Source: a virus
Virus record (IMG/VR): IMGVR_UViG_3300010883_000181
Span: 1-34,459 of that record
Strand: one strand, 5' to 3'
DNA length: 34,459 bases
How positions within the stretch are numbered: position 1 is the stretch's first letter; the number at the start of each line of letters is the position of its first letter. The position numbers and the translations under genes were made by a program. Positions 24,121 to 31,250 of the stretch are shown piece after piece. The notes under the pieces are model-generated. The model saw only the letters and a list, made by a program, of their open reading frames with translations. It had not been told where the DNA came from and ran no database searches.

Positions 24121-25317
24121 TTAATCCCTCAATAATTCTGTTATCATTTCACTTGCTCTTGTTTTAGTTATATCTTCAGGTGGTTCTCCGCCTAATTTTT
24201 TAATATAGTTAATTTGTTTAGATGATGCTGGAGTCTCTTGTACAGCATTAGGCATAATAATTTTTAGTAGTGCATTTAATTGATTTACTGATAGAGTTTT
24301 TCTATTGATAACTCTATTAGACATATCATTTAAGAATTTCTTTTCCCATGCATTACTACTATCTTCAACACTGAATACAGGAATATCATAATAAGCACAG
24401 GCTTCTGCCATAGCACTATCATCATAACTGTTTTTAGTTTCAGTACGAATTTTGTTTGCTTCAATCTTTAATTGTTCTCTCCTCTTTTCGGCAAGCAAAT
24501 CGGAAGATTGATTTTGTTCTCTAATGTAATCCTTGCGTTGTTCGACTTCTTCCTTTTTGGTATCTAACAACCTTTCAAACTTTTGAGACTTAGCAAAGAG
24601 TAATTGTACATCTCGCCATAACTGTTCATTAGGATAACCTCTCGTTTCTATTTGTCTCTTAGGATTATTAGGGTGATTCCATCTCCATACAACGGAAGAC
24701 ATTTTACCTAATGAACCAGACTTTGTTTTAGCAATAGTCATATGTGGTTCATATCTCTTAGTAGATAAGTCAAAGTATTTACCTTTAGAACGAACATTGA
24801 TGCGTACATCCAATTCTTTTACCTCATTGAACATCTCTTCCCAATCTTCTCCGTTTTCTTTCCACCACCAATCCTGTTTCATTGTCTTAACTGACTCTTT
24901 CATCCACTCGACAATTAACTCTTCAGTAATAGCATCGGCAGGAATACCTTTGTTCTCTTTCAAGTGACGAATAATCATCCAATTGGTAATATGTTCACTA
25001 CCAAGAATCTCCTTGATTTCATTTTCAGTATTTTCTACTTCAAAGTGCCACGCAATAGCATGTCCACAAACACATTCACTTGGATGACCGTGATGAATTT
25101 CAGGTAAATAATTCTCAGCCATTTGAGATAACCTTAGAGGAACATACCATACTCTACCTGTTGCTCTCCATTCATGTTTAGCCTCATCCCATTCATTAGA
25201 AACAGACTTTGCAGTTAGTCTACTAATAAGTGCCTTGTTTAAAGCACCCGATTCATTAACACTAATTATTTGTTTTTCTTCTCCATCAATGTACCTTGTA
25301 TTAAAATCATCTACCAT
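24121..25317 (-). CDS. Unknown protein with CxCGH zinc site and YIKKLGG C-terminal module
   Basis: A His-rich loop and CVCGHAIAWHF near residues 80-92 look like a zinc knuckle. A central charged coiled coil (about residues 250-300) follows. The last 33 residues (QINYIKKLGGEPPEDITKTRAS...) share the module at the C terminus of the HNH protein at 5826-6299. I start it at 25317, with GGAGGA six bases upstream. It may be a DNA-associated scaffold. No catalytic motif is seen. Confidence 0.75.
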   Translation of the reverse strand: MVDDFNTRYIDGEEKQIISVNESGALNKALISRLTAKSVSNEWDEAKHEWRATGRVWYVPLRLSQMAENYLPEIHHGHPSECVCGHAIAWHFEVENTENEIKEILGSEHITNWMIIRHLKENKGIPADAITEELIVEWMKESVKTMKQDWWWKENGEDWEEMFNEVKELDVRINVRSKGKYFDLSTKRYEPHMTIAKTKSGSLGKMSSVVWRWNHPNNPKRQIETRGYPNEQLWRDVQLLFAKSQKFERLLDTKKEEVEQRKDYIREQNQSSDLLAEKRREQLKIEANKIRTETKNSYDDSAMAEACAYYDIPVFSVEDSSNAWEKKFLNDMSNRVINRKTLSVNQLNALLKIIMPNAVQETPASSKQINYIKKLGGEPPEDITKTRASEMITELLRD

Positions 25318-25319
25318 AA

Positions 25320-25592
25320 TTATTCCTCCATATCTAATTCTTCTAAATCTACCCAAGCCAATTGTTCTTCTAAATAACCGTCACACATTTGATTTAGTTT
25401 TCCTGCCAAAGACTGAACTATTCCCGGAATTGTGCTTCGTTGTAAAGATAACCATATTGTATGTGCTTGGTTTAATACAATCACACAAGTATTATCGTTT
25501 TCATTCTTTTTGATAACCACAGGTGGCATATCATTACTATCTATCAATCTAAATTCTACTTCTTTCTTTTCTTTCATTTGCATATTTATCAC
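25320..25592 (-). CDS. 90-residue protein of unknown function
   Basis: The middle of the protein (TCVIVLNQAHTIWLSLQRSTI) suggests beta strands and a helix; the ends are acidic. It starts in an ATGA overlap and its last codons carry the ribosome-binding site of the next gene. I do not recognise it. Confidence 0.68.
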   Translation of the reverse strand: MINMQMKEKKEVEFRLIDSNDMPPVVIKKNENDNTCVIVLNQAHTIWLSLQRSTIPGIVQSLAGKLNQMCDGYLEEQLAWVDLEELDMEE

Positions 25593-25804
25593 TCCATATT
25601 CATTAAATGTGTCATTGGGTCTTGTTTTAGTGTTTGTTTACTAAGTATAATGTGTGGAAACTTACTTAACAACATAGGTATTACCTTGTTCCAATCCATT
25701 TCACTATCATATTGTTTAGTCCAAACACTTCCGTTTGATTTAAGTGAAGTCACTCTAATAACTTCATATTTTTCTTCTTTTTCATAATCCTTGCTTTCGC
25801 TCAT
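25589..25804 (-). CDS. 71-residue protein of unknown function
   Basis: Charged N terminus, then KYEVIRVTSLKSNGSVW, loosely similar to the C-terminal part of the zinc-knuckle protein at 19997-20419, and a hydrophobic C-terminal helix. The ATG at 25804 follows a GGA-containing site and is preferred to 25864, which would lie in the gap after the reductase gene. Confidence 0.65.
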   Translation of the reverse strand: MSESKDYEKEEKYEVIRVTSLKSNGSVWTKQYDSEMDWNKVIPMLLSKFPHIILSKQTLKQDPMTHLMNME

Positions 25805-25875
25805 TGTATCATATCCTTTATTTTTTTGTTGCTTATTGTGAGGCAGAATGTTTTGCCCTTGCATCTAACTGCTGA

Positions 25876-27735
25876 TTAAATTTCACATATTCCACCTGCA
25901 CAGGCTATTTCACCTGTTAGGTCTGTGTTATCTTCGGCTTCTTTTACTAATTTAATATCTATATCTTTAAGTCCAGCAAACATTTGCTCGTACTGTGACC
26001 TTGTAATTGTTTCAAATGGTGCTTGTTTATATGAACCACCATCATAAGGTAAAACACTAAGTCCATTGTAGTATTTTCTATTCTTCCACATCCATTCACC
26101 TACTTCTTTCCATTCATACGCTCTAATACTAATGGTAGCCGAAACATTGTGTGTATTCATTCCTTGAGTGTGTCCTGCATTTACCCAATTAGTAGCAATA
26201 TGTTTTACCCTATTTAGTAAATCAAGTGCGCTCTCATCTCTTGTAGTGCTACCTTCGGGTGCTTTCTGTGGTAAACTAATAACTGCTGTATCATGGGGTC
26301 TAAAGAAATCATCCTCAATTAATTCAGAGTAATTATCAGAAAGGAAATTATAAATTGCTTCATTCTTTCCGACTCTTAGACGACGAATATAATAATAATC
26401 ATGCCAAGCATGAATACCACTTGAAGTTCCTAAAACACATGAAGTAGTTCCAGCAGGTTTAACGCAAGTAATTCTAGCCGCAGGGTTAATACCTATCTCT
26501 TTAGCGATTGTCGAATTAACTACTTTGGCTAAGTTCGCCGCCACTTGTAAATCTAATTTGTTAATTTTATTAGATGCGATGCCAGTCATGCTAACCCCAA
26601 GAAGAGAATCTTTTTCAGTAGTAGTCTTCCATACTTCACGGAGATAATGAAAGTCAGTATATCCAGCCTGTAAAGTTCCTAATATTGTTGCCGCTACTAC
26701 TCTATGGTTTAAATCATCTTGGTCTATAACATCACTAACATTAATTTCTGTAAGGTTGCAAAATTGATTTGGTCTTAAAGCAATCTCGCAACAAGGATTA
26801 GTTCCCCAATCTTTGTCGTGAGAAAAATAAATCCCGGGTTCTCCAGAACCAGATGCTTCAATTCTTTTCCATAAATTCATAAAGTATTCTTTATCAATTC
26901 TACTCCTTAGTAGTACTGCAGAATTATTTGCTCTACCCCTTTGTGGATTGTTTTCCCACCAATTACCAGATTTAGAAGAAATCATTTCCATATCATCTGC
27001 ACTAAATAAACTAATTAATGCTGCTCTACGAATACCACCTGCTAAAACAGCATCAGCAATATGACACATTATATCATGTGCTTGAAGAGGTGAAATACCA
27101 ATCCCATTAGGAATACTTTTCAAGATTCCTTCAACCTTAACAAGACATTCTTTTAATGGTTGAGGTCCAGGTGCTTTACCTCCAGAAGTAATTAATCTTT
27201 CACCTTTACTTCTAATATCAGAAAAATCAAATATAGGTGTTGATGAAAGTCTACCAAAGTATGACTTGATTAAGACCTTAATTGAATCAGCCCAACCTTC
27301 TATTGAATCACCGATTAGATAACGACGAGTCCTTTTAGGATTAGGGTGTTGAATATCAGGTAAATTATCTACATGGTGGAATTGTACTGAATAACCTACT
27401 CCTGTACCTCCAAGTAATAAAAACATTGATTCACTAAACGCAGCAATATTATCTATTGGCATAAAAGCACAGTTATAGATTCTATTAGGTGCTACTTCGA
27501 TAGGTTTTCCTCCAAATTGTAATGAACGCATACTTGGTAGAACCTTTTTAGTAAAAACAAAATCTGTATATACCTGCTCAATTTGTTTAGTTAGTTTAGG
27601 GTAATGTTTTAGGTGCATTTGCATATTCCTTGTACATATTTCAGCCCATGTCTCTCTTCTTTCTTTCACATCATCATACTTTGCATACTTCATATGTACT
27701 GTTACATCACTTAAAATTTTTGTCGCTTTATTCAT
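25876..27735 (-). CDS. nrdJ: Class II (adenosylcobalamin-dependent) ribonucleotide reductase
   Basis: The 619-residue protein has the monomeric class II layout: SMRSLQFGG, IYNCAFMP with the first redox Cys (near residue 89), LLLGGTGVGYSVQ, NPCCEIALRPNQFCNL with the radical Cys, and the C-terminal pair CAGGICEI. It reduces ribonucleotides to deoxyribonucleotides using adenosylcobalamin and needs no oxygen or small subunit. The virus therefore depends on host cobalamin. The ATG at 27735 overlaps the upstream TGA (ATGA). No cobalamin riboswitch is seen upstream, as the gene has no leader. Confidence 0.92.
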   Translation of the reverse strand: MNKATKILSDVTVHMKYAKYDDVKERRETWAEICTRNMQMHLKHYPKLTKQIEQVYTDFVFTKKVLPSMRSLQFGGKPIEVAPNRIYNCAFMPIDNIAAFSESMFLLLGGTGVGYSVQFHHVDNLPDIQHPNPKRTRRYLIGDSIEGWADSIKVLIKSYFGRLSSTPIFDFSDIRSKGERLITSGGKAPGPQPLKECLVKVEGILKSIPNGIGISPLQAHDIMCHIADAVLAGGIRRAALISLFSADDMEMISSKSGNWWENNPQRGRANNSAVLLRSRIDKEYFMNLWKRIEASGSGEPGIYFSHDKDWGTNPCCEIALRPNQFCNLTEINVSDVIDQDDLNHRVVAATILGTLQAGYTDFHYLREVWKTTTEKDSLLGVSMTGIASNKINKLDLQVAANLAKVVNSTIAKEIGINPAARITCVKPAGTTSCVLGTSSGIHAWHDYYYIRRLRVGKNEAIYNFLSDNYSELIEDDFFRPHDTAVISLPQKAPEGSTTRDESALDLLNRVKHIATNWVNAGHTQGMNTHNVSATISIRAYEWKEVGEWMWKNRKYYNGLSVLPYDGGSYKQAPFETITRSQYEQMFAGLKDIDIKLVKEAEDNTDLTGEIACAGGICEI

Positions 27736-28178
27736 TGTTCCACATCCTTTCTTATTGGTAAATGTTCCCATTGATTAAATTGATGAAGAAAAAGATTATC
27801 CTTTTTACTCACAATTATCCAATCAGATACTTGAAGCCATTCCCATTTATCCATATTTTTTATTGCTTCTTCGCCATGTACTCTAACTAAATGTGATATA
27901 TCCCAATACTCTATATTTTTATATTTAATAATTGGATAACCACTCGCTTGAATAATACTTTTTCGGCTTTCTGCGATTGTATCTCCGTCGTTATAAAAGT
28001 TAGGGTTGGTAATAATAACATTTAGGTCATTGAATTTAATGTGCATATTTGCTAAAGATAAAGTATCTTTAACCTTCCATCCTGACATCTTTAAATCTGC
28101 CATCACTAACTTAGTAGGTAGGAAATCCTCGGCCTCTTCTTTGATGTTATACTCTTTGGTAAATGTTTTATATCTCAT
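27732..28178 (-). CDS. Unknown protein upstream of the reductase (possibly Vsr-like fold)
   Basis: The region DLNVIITNPNFYNDGDTIAES followed by RKSIIQASGYPIIKYKNIEYW resembles the layout of small PD-(D/E)XK or Vsr-like proteins, in which an Arg helix is followed by a Gly-Tyr/Trp-hydrophobic strand, but no clear catalytic acidic and Lys set is visible. This resemblance is weak. The gene is coupled to the reductase (ATGA) and to a 37-residue gene upstream. Confidence 0.65.
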   Translation of the reverse strand: MRYKTFTKEYNIKEEAEDFLPTKLVMADLKMSGWKVKDTLSLANMHIKFNDLNVIITNPNFYNDGDTIAESRKSIIQASGYPIIKYKNIEYWDISHLVRVHGEEAIKNMDKWEWLQVSDWIIVSKKDNLFLHQFNQWEHLPIRKDVEQ

Positions 28179-28288
28179 TCTAATCCCTCACTTAAAATAT
28201 ACTTATTACCCATACTTCCCGTAAAGGTATGAAGTCCAAAAAAGTTCGGAAGACAAGAGGCCAACTTCAATAAATTATTTAAAATCAT
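28175..28288 (-). CDS. 37-residue peptide gene
   Basis: The frame has ATGA overlaps at both its start (with the zinc-protein gene) and its end (with the next gene), the same coupling used by established genes here. The peptide is mildly hydrophobic (LNNLLKLASCLPNFFGLH). Function unknown. Confidence 0.55.
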   Translation of the reverse strand: MILNNLLKLASCLPNFFGLHTFTGSMGNKYILSEGLE

Positions 28289-28530
28289 ACTTTACCAGCC
28301 CTTGCAATTTCTCCTCTTTGGTTTTTTACAAAATCAAGTCCTTTCTTAAGTTCTATTTTATAACACTCATCACATATACAAAACAGTACTACTTTCGCAT
28401 TGAAATTTTGTCCGTAATTATGTTCACTTTTATGATGAGCATAGGATAATAATTCTATACCTTTAATAAGAACACCTGTTTCTGAATCTATTTTTATTAC
28501 TTTATTACATTTTATACATTTTCTTCTCAT
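28285..28530 (-). CDS. 81-residue zinc protein
   Basis: CIKCNK at the N terminus and CICDEC near residue 52 supply two Cys pairs; between them lies a His-rich stretch (YAHHKSEHNY). The layout resembles small treble-clef proteins of phages, but an HNH active site is not complete. It is coupled by ATGA to its neighbours on both sides. Confidence 0.7.
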   Translation of the reverse strand: MRRKCIKCNKVIKIDSETGVLIKGIELLSYAHHKSEHNYGQNFNAKVVLFCICDECYKIELKKGLDFVKNQRGEIARAGKV

Positions 28531-28751
28531 ATTGTTTCACCTTCCTGTCTAAATACCTTTCTGATAGAGGACTTAACTTCATGGTACACACCACCAGATT
28601 TAGGCGTTTTAGATACTGTAATTAATTTTACAGTACCTGTTGCTGGGTTTTCAATCCGCAGTTTAATGTGTTTAGATATTACACATTCTACTACATTGAC
28701 TCCAAGCGTTTCTATTGCTATCATCATCTTTTTCATTTCTTTACCGTTCAT
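28527..28751 (-). CDS. HicA/dsRBD-like small protein
   Basis: The segment KHIKLRIENPATGTVKLITVSKTP followed by a helix (EVKSSIRKVFR) matches the alpha-beta-beta-beta-alpha layout common to HicA-like phage proteins. The catalytic His-Gly of HicA toxins is not evident, so RNA binding without cleavage is possible. No HicB-like antitoxin lies next to it. It is the first gene downstream of the tRNA cluster. Confidence 0.55.
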   Translation of the reverse strand: MNGKEMKKMMIAIETLGVNVVECVISKHIKLRIENPATGTVKLITVSKTPKSGGVYHEVKSSIRKVFRQEGETI

Positions 28752-28775
28752 ATTATCATCTCTAGAATTAAATAG

Positions 28776-28850
28776 TGGACAATCTCGGATTTGAACCGAG
28801 GGTCACTTGGTTATGAGCCAAGAGCATTAACCAAACTATGCTAATTGTCC
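28776..28850 (-). tRNA. tRNA-Met (CAT)
   Basis: A complete cloverleaf reads on the minus strand: acceptor stem GGACAAT/ATTGTCC with discriminator A, anticodon stem CTTGG/CCAAG with loop CTCATAA, and T arm CTCGG-TTCAAAT-CCGAG. The CCA end is not encoded. A CAT anticodon could also mark an isoleucine tRNA with a modified base. Confidence 0.92.
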
Positions 28851-28859
28851 TTATTTTAA

Positions 28860-28931
28860 CGGGCATATCAGGAATCGAACCCGAATCTTCGGCTTAGAAG
28901 GCCAAAATGCTATCCATTACACCATATGCCC
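28860..28931 (-). tRNA. tRNA-Arg (TCT)
   Basis: Cloverleaf on the minus strand: acceptor GGGCATA/TATGCCC with discriminator G, anticodon loop CTTCTAA, and T loop TTCGATT. It reads AGA, a codon heavily used by the viral genes here. The CCA end is not encoded. Confidence 0.92.
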
Positions 28932-28943
28932 ATTGAATAAAAG

Positions 28944-29027
28944 TGCCGGAGGCAGGATTTGAACCTGCGAATCATTAAGAACAGGAATTTAAGCCCTGCG
29001 GTTTTAACCATGCTCACCCACTCCGGC
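28944..29027 (-). tRNA. tRNA-Leu (TAA)
   Basis: Cloverleaf on the minus strand: acceptor GCCGGAG/CTCCGGC with discriminator A, anticodon loop CTTAAAT, a long variable arm as expected for leucine tRNA, and T arm GCAGG-TTCAAAT-CCTGC. It reads UUA, which is abundant in this AT-rich genome. Confidence 0.92.
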
Positions 29028-29037
29028 GTTTTTGATT

Positions 29038-29349
29038 TCATAGAGGGAAATCTACCTCATACTTAGAAGCATACTGTTTAAGTGTACTTTCTAAAGCAAT
29101 ATCTTTCTCGTCTTTCTCGTCTTCTTCTAATGCAAAATATGCTGCACCAAATGTTTGTATTGCAAATTTACACATTTCATCTGGTAAATGCATCATATCT
29201 TCTTCAAACATGTGAAGAAAAGTACCTATCTTACCAATCTCATTTTCCATCGTTTTGAATTTAAGTATTGTTTTAGATTCGTTTCGGATTAATTTCCAGA
29301 CAGGTACAAGACTCATTACCATTGAATATATATCTCTAAGAATTCTCAT
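29038..29349 (-). CDS. 103-residue helical protein of unknown function
   Basis: Predicted all-helical, with a Met-rich central region (FLHMFEEDMMHLPDEMCKFA) and an acidic loop (LEEDEKDEKD). It starts in an ATGA overlap with the upstream gene and ends 11 bases before the tRNA-Leu gene. I do not recognise it. Confidence 0.7.
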   Translation of the reverse strand: MRILRDIYSMVMSLVPVWKLIRNESKTILKFKTMENEIGKIGTFLHMFEEDMMHLPDEMCKFAIQTFGAAYFALEEDEKDEKDIALESTLKQYASKYEVDFPL

Positions 29350-29720
29350 TCTAAAAAACTCCTTTCCTTCTCGAAATAATAGTACATGTCCTTAGCCTCA
29401 TTGAATTGATGTTTAGCACTTTTACCACCTTTCCATCTAAGGTTACAATCTAACCAATAATTTACTTTTTGAACCAAATGATAGTCCCTGTATTCAGAGT
29501 AACTCATGTCAAGTGAATTCTCTTTCCATTGTTCAGATATTGTCTTTTCCCAATCTTTAATAGTACTATTAAATCCTAATACTTGGACAGGGAATTTTAA
29601 ATGGTAAAACGGTGCATTGTAATTTCTATATTCTATATAATCTTCATCTTTTGGACCCAATGCAATTCTAGCAATCTCAATTAGTTCTTTACTTCCTGTT
29701 CCTTTTCTCCAATATGACAT
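29346..29720 (-). CDS. Aromatic-rich protein of unknown function (124 aa)
   Basis: Very rich in Tyr and Trp (YIEYRNYNAPFYHLKFP, YSEYRDYHLVQKVNYW). This fits phage protein families of unresolved role; no catalytic motif is clear. I choose the ATG at 29720, with AGGTG six bases upstream; the frame reaches a GTG at 29729. Its leader carries the AGTGGTGGG element, so it is probably the first gene of a transcription unit. Confidence 0.7.
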   Translation of the reverse strand: MSYWRKGTGSKELIEIARIALGPKDEDYIEYRNYNAPFYHLKFPVQVLGFNSTIKDWEKTISEQWKENSLDMSYSEYRDYHLVQKVNYWLDCNLRWKGGKSAKHQFNEAKDMYYYFEKERSFLE

Positions 29721-29755
29721 ATTAAACACCTTTCAATTAAAAAATCCCCTTTTTT

Positions 29756-29776
29756 ATAGTGGTGGGGGTCCACTTT
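29756..29776 (-). promoter_or_regulatory. Leader element, second copy of the 11546-11566 motif
   Basis: The plus strand reads AGTGG-TGGGGGT-CCACT (29758-29774), a hairpin with 5-bp arms, and matches 16 of 21 positions of the PCNA-leader element. It lies in the 133-base gap between the ubiquitin-like gene and the gene at 29346-29720. A second inverted repeat, AATGTT...AACATT, lies at 29784-29804. Confidence 0.4.
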
Positions 29777-29853
29777 AAGCGATAATGTTTTTAGCAAGAA
29801 CATTAAAACTTCATATGCCATAGTCGCATACTAACTATTAGAGGTTGCCTTTC

Positions 29854-30060
29854 TCAACAACTTCCGCCGACAATTGCTTGAGCCAAAACGACTTCATCTA
29901 CATTGTTAAAATCAATGTTAGCAATTTCTTCTCTTGTGACTAACTCGCCATCAACATATGCCCAATGTGTAGGGTGGTCGATAATTTGGTCTAATGCTTC
30001 TGTTGCACTTAGAGTTAGTTCTGTGTGTCCTGTTTCGTTTAATATTGTTATTTTTACCAT
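29854..30060 (-). CDS. Ubiquitin-like beta-grasp protein ending in GGSC (Prok_Ub/ThiS-like)
   Basis: The 68-residue protein follows the beta-grasp order: strand 1 VKITILN, strand 2 HTELTLS, helix ATEALDQIIDHP, strand 3 WAYVDGELVT, then REEIANIDF and a last strand VDEVVLAQAIV leading into Gly65-Gly66-Ser-Cys. The VDGELV(T)REE and acidic-VVL-AxVGG segments match the ThiS/Prok_Ub type. The two residues after Gly-Gly would have to be removed before E1 activation, a task suited to the JAMM enzyme at 20347-20802. The ATG at 30060 has AAGGAAGTGA five bases upstream. Confidence 0.8.
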   Translation of the reverse strand: MVKITILNETGHTELTLSATEALDQIIDHPTHWAYVDGELVTREEIANIDFNNVDEVVLAQAIVGGSC

Positions 30061-30085
30061 ATCTTTCACTTCCTTATTGTTTTAT

Positions 30086-30403
30086 TCAAGCCTCATCCCA
30101 TAGGGGTTGGCCGCTTTCTTGGTTTAGATTTCCACCATTTGTAATATGTTTTACAATGGCTTTTTCCATCTTTCGTCGAGTGCTGTCCATTCTCTTTTCA
30201 CTAACAACATTTAAGTTCGATAGAGTGCTTAGTGTTTCAGTAATAAAACTCTTTGCCAATTCAAACTGCCCTTGTTGCTCTTCATCGAGATAAACTCCAC
30301 CTGTTGCACGACTCATAATTCTTCGAAGTTCAAACTCCGTAATTAATCCTGCGTTCATCTGTTCTTTTAGCATCGTTTCCAATTCATTCACATTCTTGCT
30401 CAT
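30086..30403 (-). CDS. Helical protein co-transcribed with the ubiquitin-like gene
   Basis: The 105 residues are predicted mainly helical with no Cys. They contain MSRATGGVYLDEEQQGQF near residue 30 and a basic stretch (SEKRMDSTRRKMEKAIVKH). The ATG at 30403 carries AAGGAAGTGAAAATATG, like its downstream partner, suggesting strong translation. It lies just upstream of the ubiquitin-like gene and could be a substrate or partner; this is only positional inference. Confidence 0.68.
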   Translation of the reverse strand: MSKNVNELETMLKEQMNAGLITEFELRRIMSRATGGVYLDEEQQGQFELAKSFITETLSTLSNLNVVSEKRMDSTRRKMEKAIVKHITNGGNLNQESGQPLWDEA

Positions 30404-30556
30404 ATTTTCACTTCCTTTTTTTGGGTTGGGCTTAAGGCAGTTCCTCACCGTATCTACATAATAATTGGAGTCTATAAACCTTGTCCAATTTTATCTTATT
30501 CATAATGATACATTAGTATCTTCCTTTCCTATACACTTTGTACAGGTTACTCGCCG
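30404..30556 (-). promoter_or_regulatory. 153-base gap, likely promoter of the ubiquitin-like operon
   Basis: This AT-rich stretch holds no convincing gene. On the minus strand GTTTATAGA (TATA-like) lies about 75 bases upstream of the start at 30403, near a reasonable distance for an archaeal promoter with a leader. A 23-codon frame is present but has no ribosome-binding site. Confidence 0.35.
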
Positions 30557-30802
30557 TCAATCTACTTTCCATATGGTTATCATGTATGAGTTGTCTGAAA
30601 ACCCTTTGATTCTTTCCATATGGGATGCCTTGATATTAGGATTCTTACTGAGAATATTATTAAGAGCATGGGATTGTATTCCATTAGCATCTTTATTATT
30701 TACATACTCATAAATTTCTCTGGTATTTGATGGACCATTGGCCTCTAAATATTTAATAATCATTTTCTGTATTCTCTTGTATTTCATTCTACTCACTCGC
30801 AT
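30557..30802 (-). CDS. Winged-helix DNA-binding protein
   Basis: KYKRIQKMIIKYLEANGPSNTREIYEYV is a typical first pair of winged-helix helices, followed by a recognition-helix-like segment (SHALNNILSKNP) and a wing strand (SYMITIWKV). At 81 residues it is a single-domain regulator. It may repress or activate viral promoters. The start may be the ATG at 30802 or at 30787. Confidence 0.65.
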   Translation of the reverse strand: MRVSRMKYKRIQKMIIKYLEANGPSNTREIYEYVNNKDANGIQSHALNNILSKNPNIKASHMERIKGFSDNSYMITIWKVD

Positions 30803-30996
30803 TCTTCTTGAAGATTATCTACATCTTCTTGAACATTCTTAATTGTAGTCTTAACTATATCAAGTTTGTCTTTAATATTTACCTTCCATTCCTTGACTAA
30901 GATTTTCTTTAATTGTCTACCGTCAATCATACAGGGTGAACAGAATAAATCCTCACCGTGTTCTAAAATTGCTTTACACTTTGTACAACTTTTCAT
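30793..30996 (-). CDS. 67-residue zinc-ribbon plus coiled-coil protein
   Basis: CTKC and CSPC (15 residues apart) form a zinc ribbon at the N terminus; the rest is a coiled coil with regular Ile, Val and Leu (KLDIVKTTIKNVQEDVDNL). It starts in an ATGA overlap and overlaps the winged-helix gene by 10 bases. Confidence 0.68.
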   Translation of the reverse strand: MKSCTKCKAILEHGEDLFCSPCMIDGRQLKKILVKEWKVNIKDKLDIVKTTIKNVQEDVDNLQEECE

Positions 30997-31250
30997 TGTT
31001 TCACCCCCTTTAATTTATAATATGATTCCCAGAATATTCCCATAGCATAAGATATTTCCATTGAAACCTCATCAATATAACCATCTGCATCTATGTCTTG
31101 GCGTACTAATTGTTTACCATTTACTTCAGCATAATAACGACAGTTGCGATAACGAATATAGAATATATCACCATTCTCCATCTCACCATCTATTTGAGTA
31201 GGTGCTGCATGACTTGAAATTACAATATGTTTAATCTTTCCAATGTTCAT
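30993..31250 (-). CDS. 85-residue beta-rich protein of unknown function
   Basis: Alternating polar and hydrophobic residues (GDIFYIRYRNCRYYAEVNGK) suggest a small beta sheet, then an acidic loop (DIDADGYIDE) and a helix. The loop resembles a Ca-binding segment but is too short to call. It is coupled by ATGA at both ends. Confidence 0.66.
   Translation of the reverse strand: MNIGKIKHIVISSHAAPTQIDGEMENGDIFYIRYRNCRYYAEVNGKQLVRQDIDADGYIDEVSMEISYAMGIFWESYYKLKGVKQ

Noticed and set aside
28527-28751. HicA toxin of a toxin-antitoxin pair
   Set aside because: Only the fold pattern is suggested; the catalytic His and a HicB partner are missing.
30404-30556. 23-codon leftward frame in the promoter gap of the ubiquitin-like operon
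   Set aside because: It has no ribosome-binding site and no coupling to neighbours, unlike the small genes accepted elsewhere.
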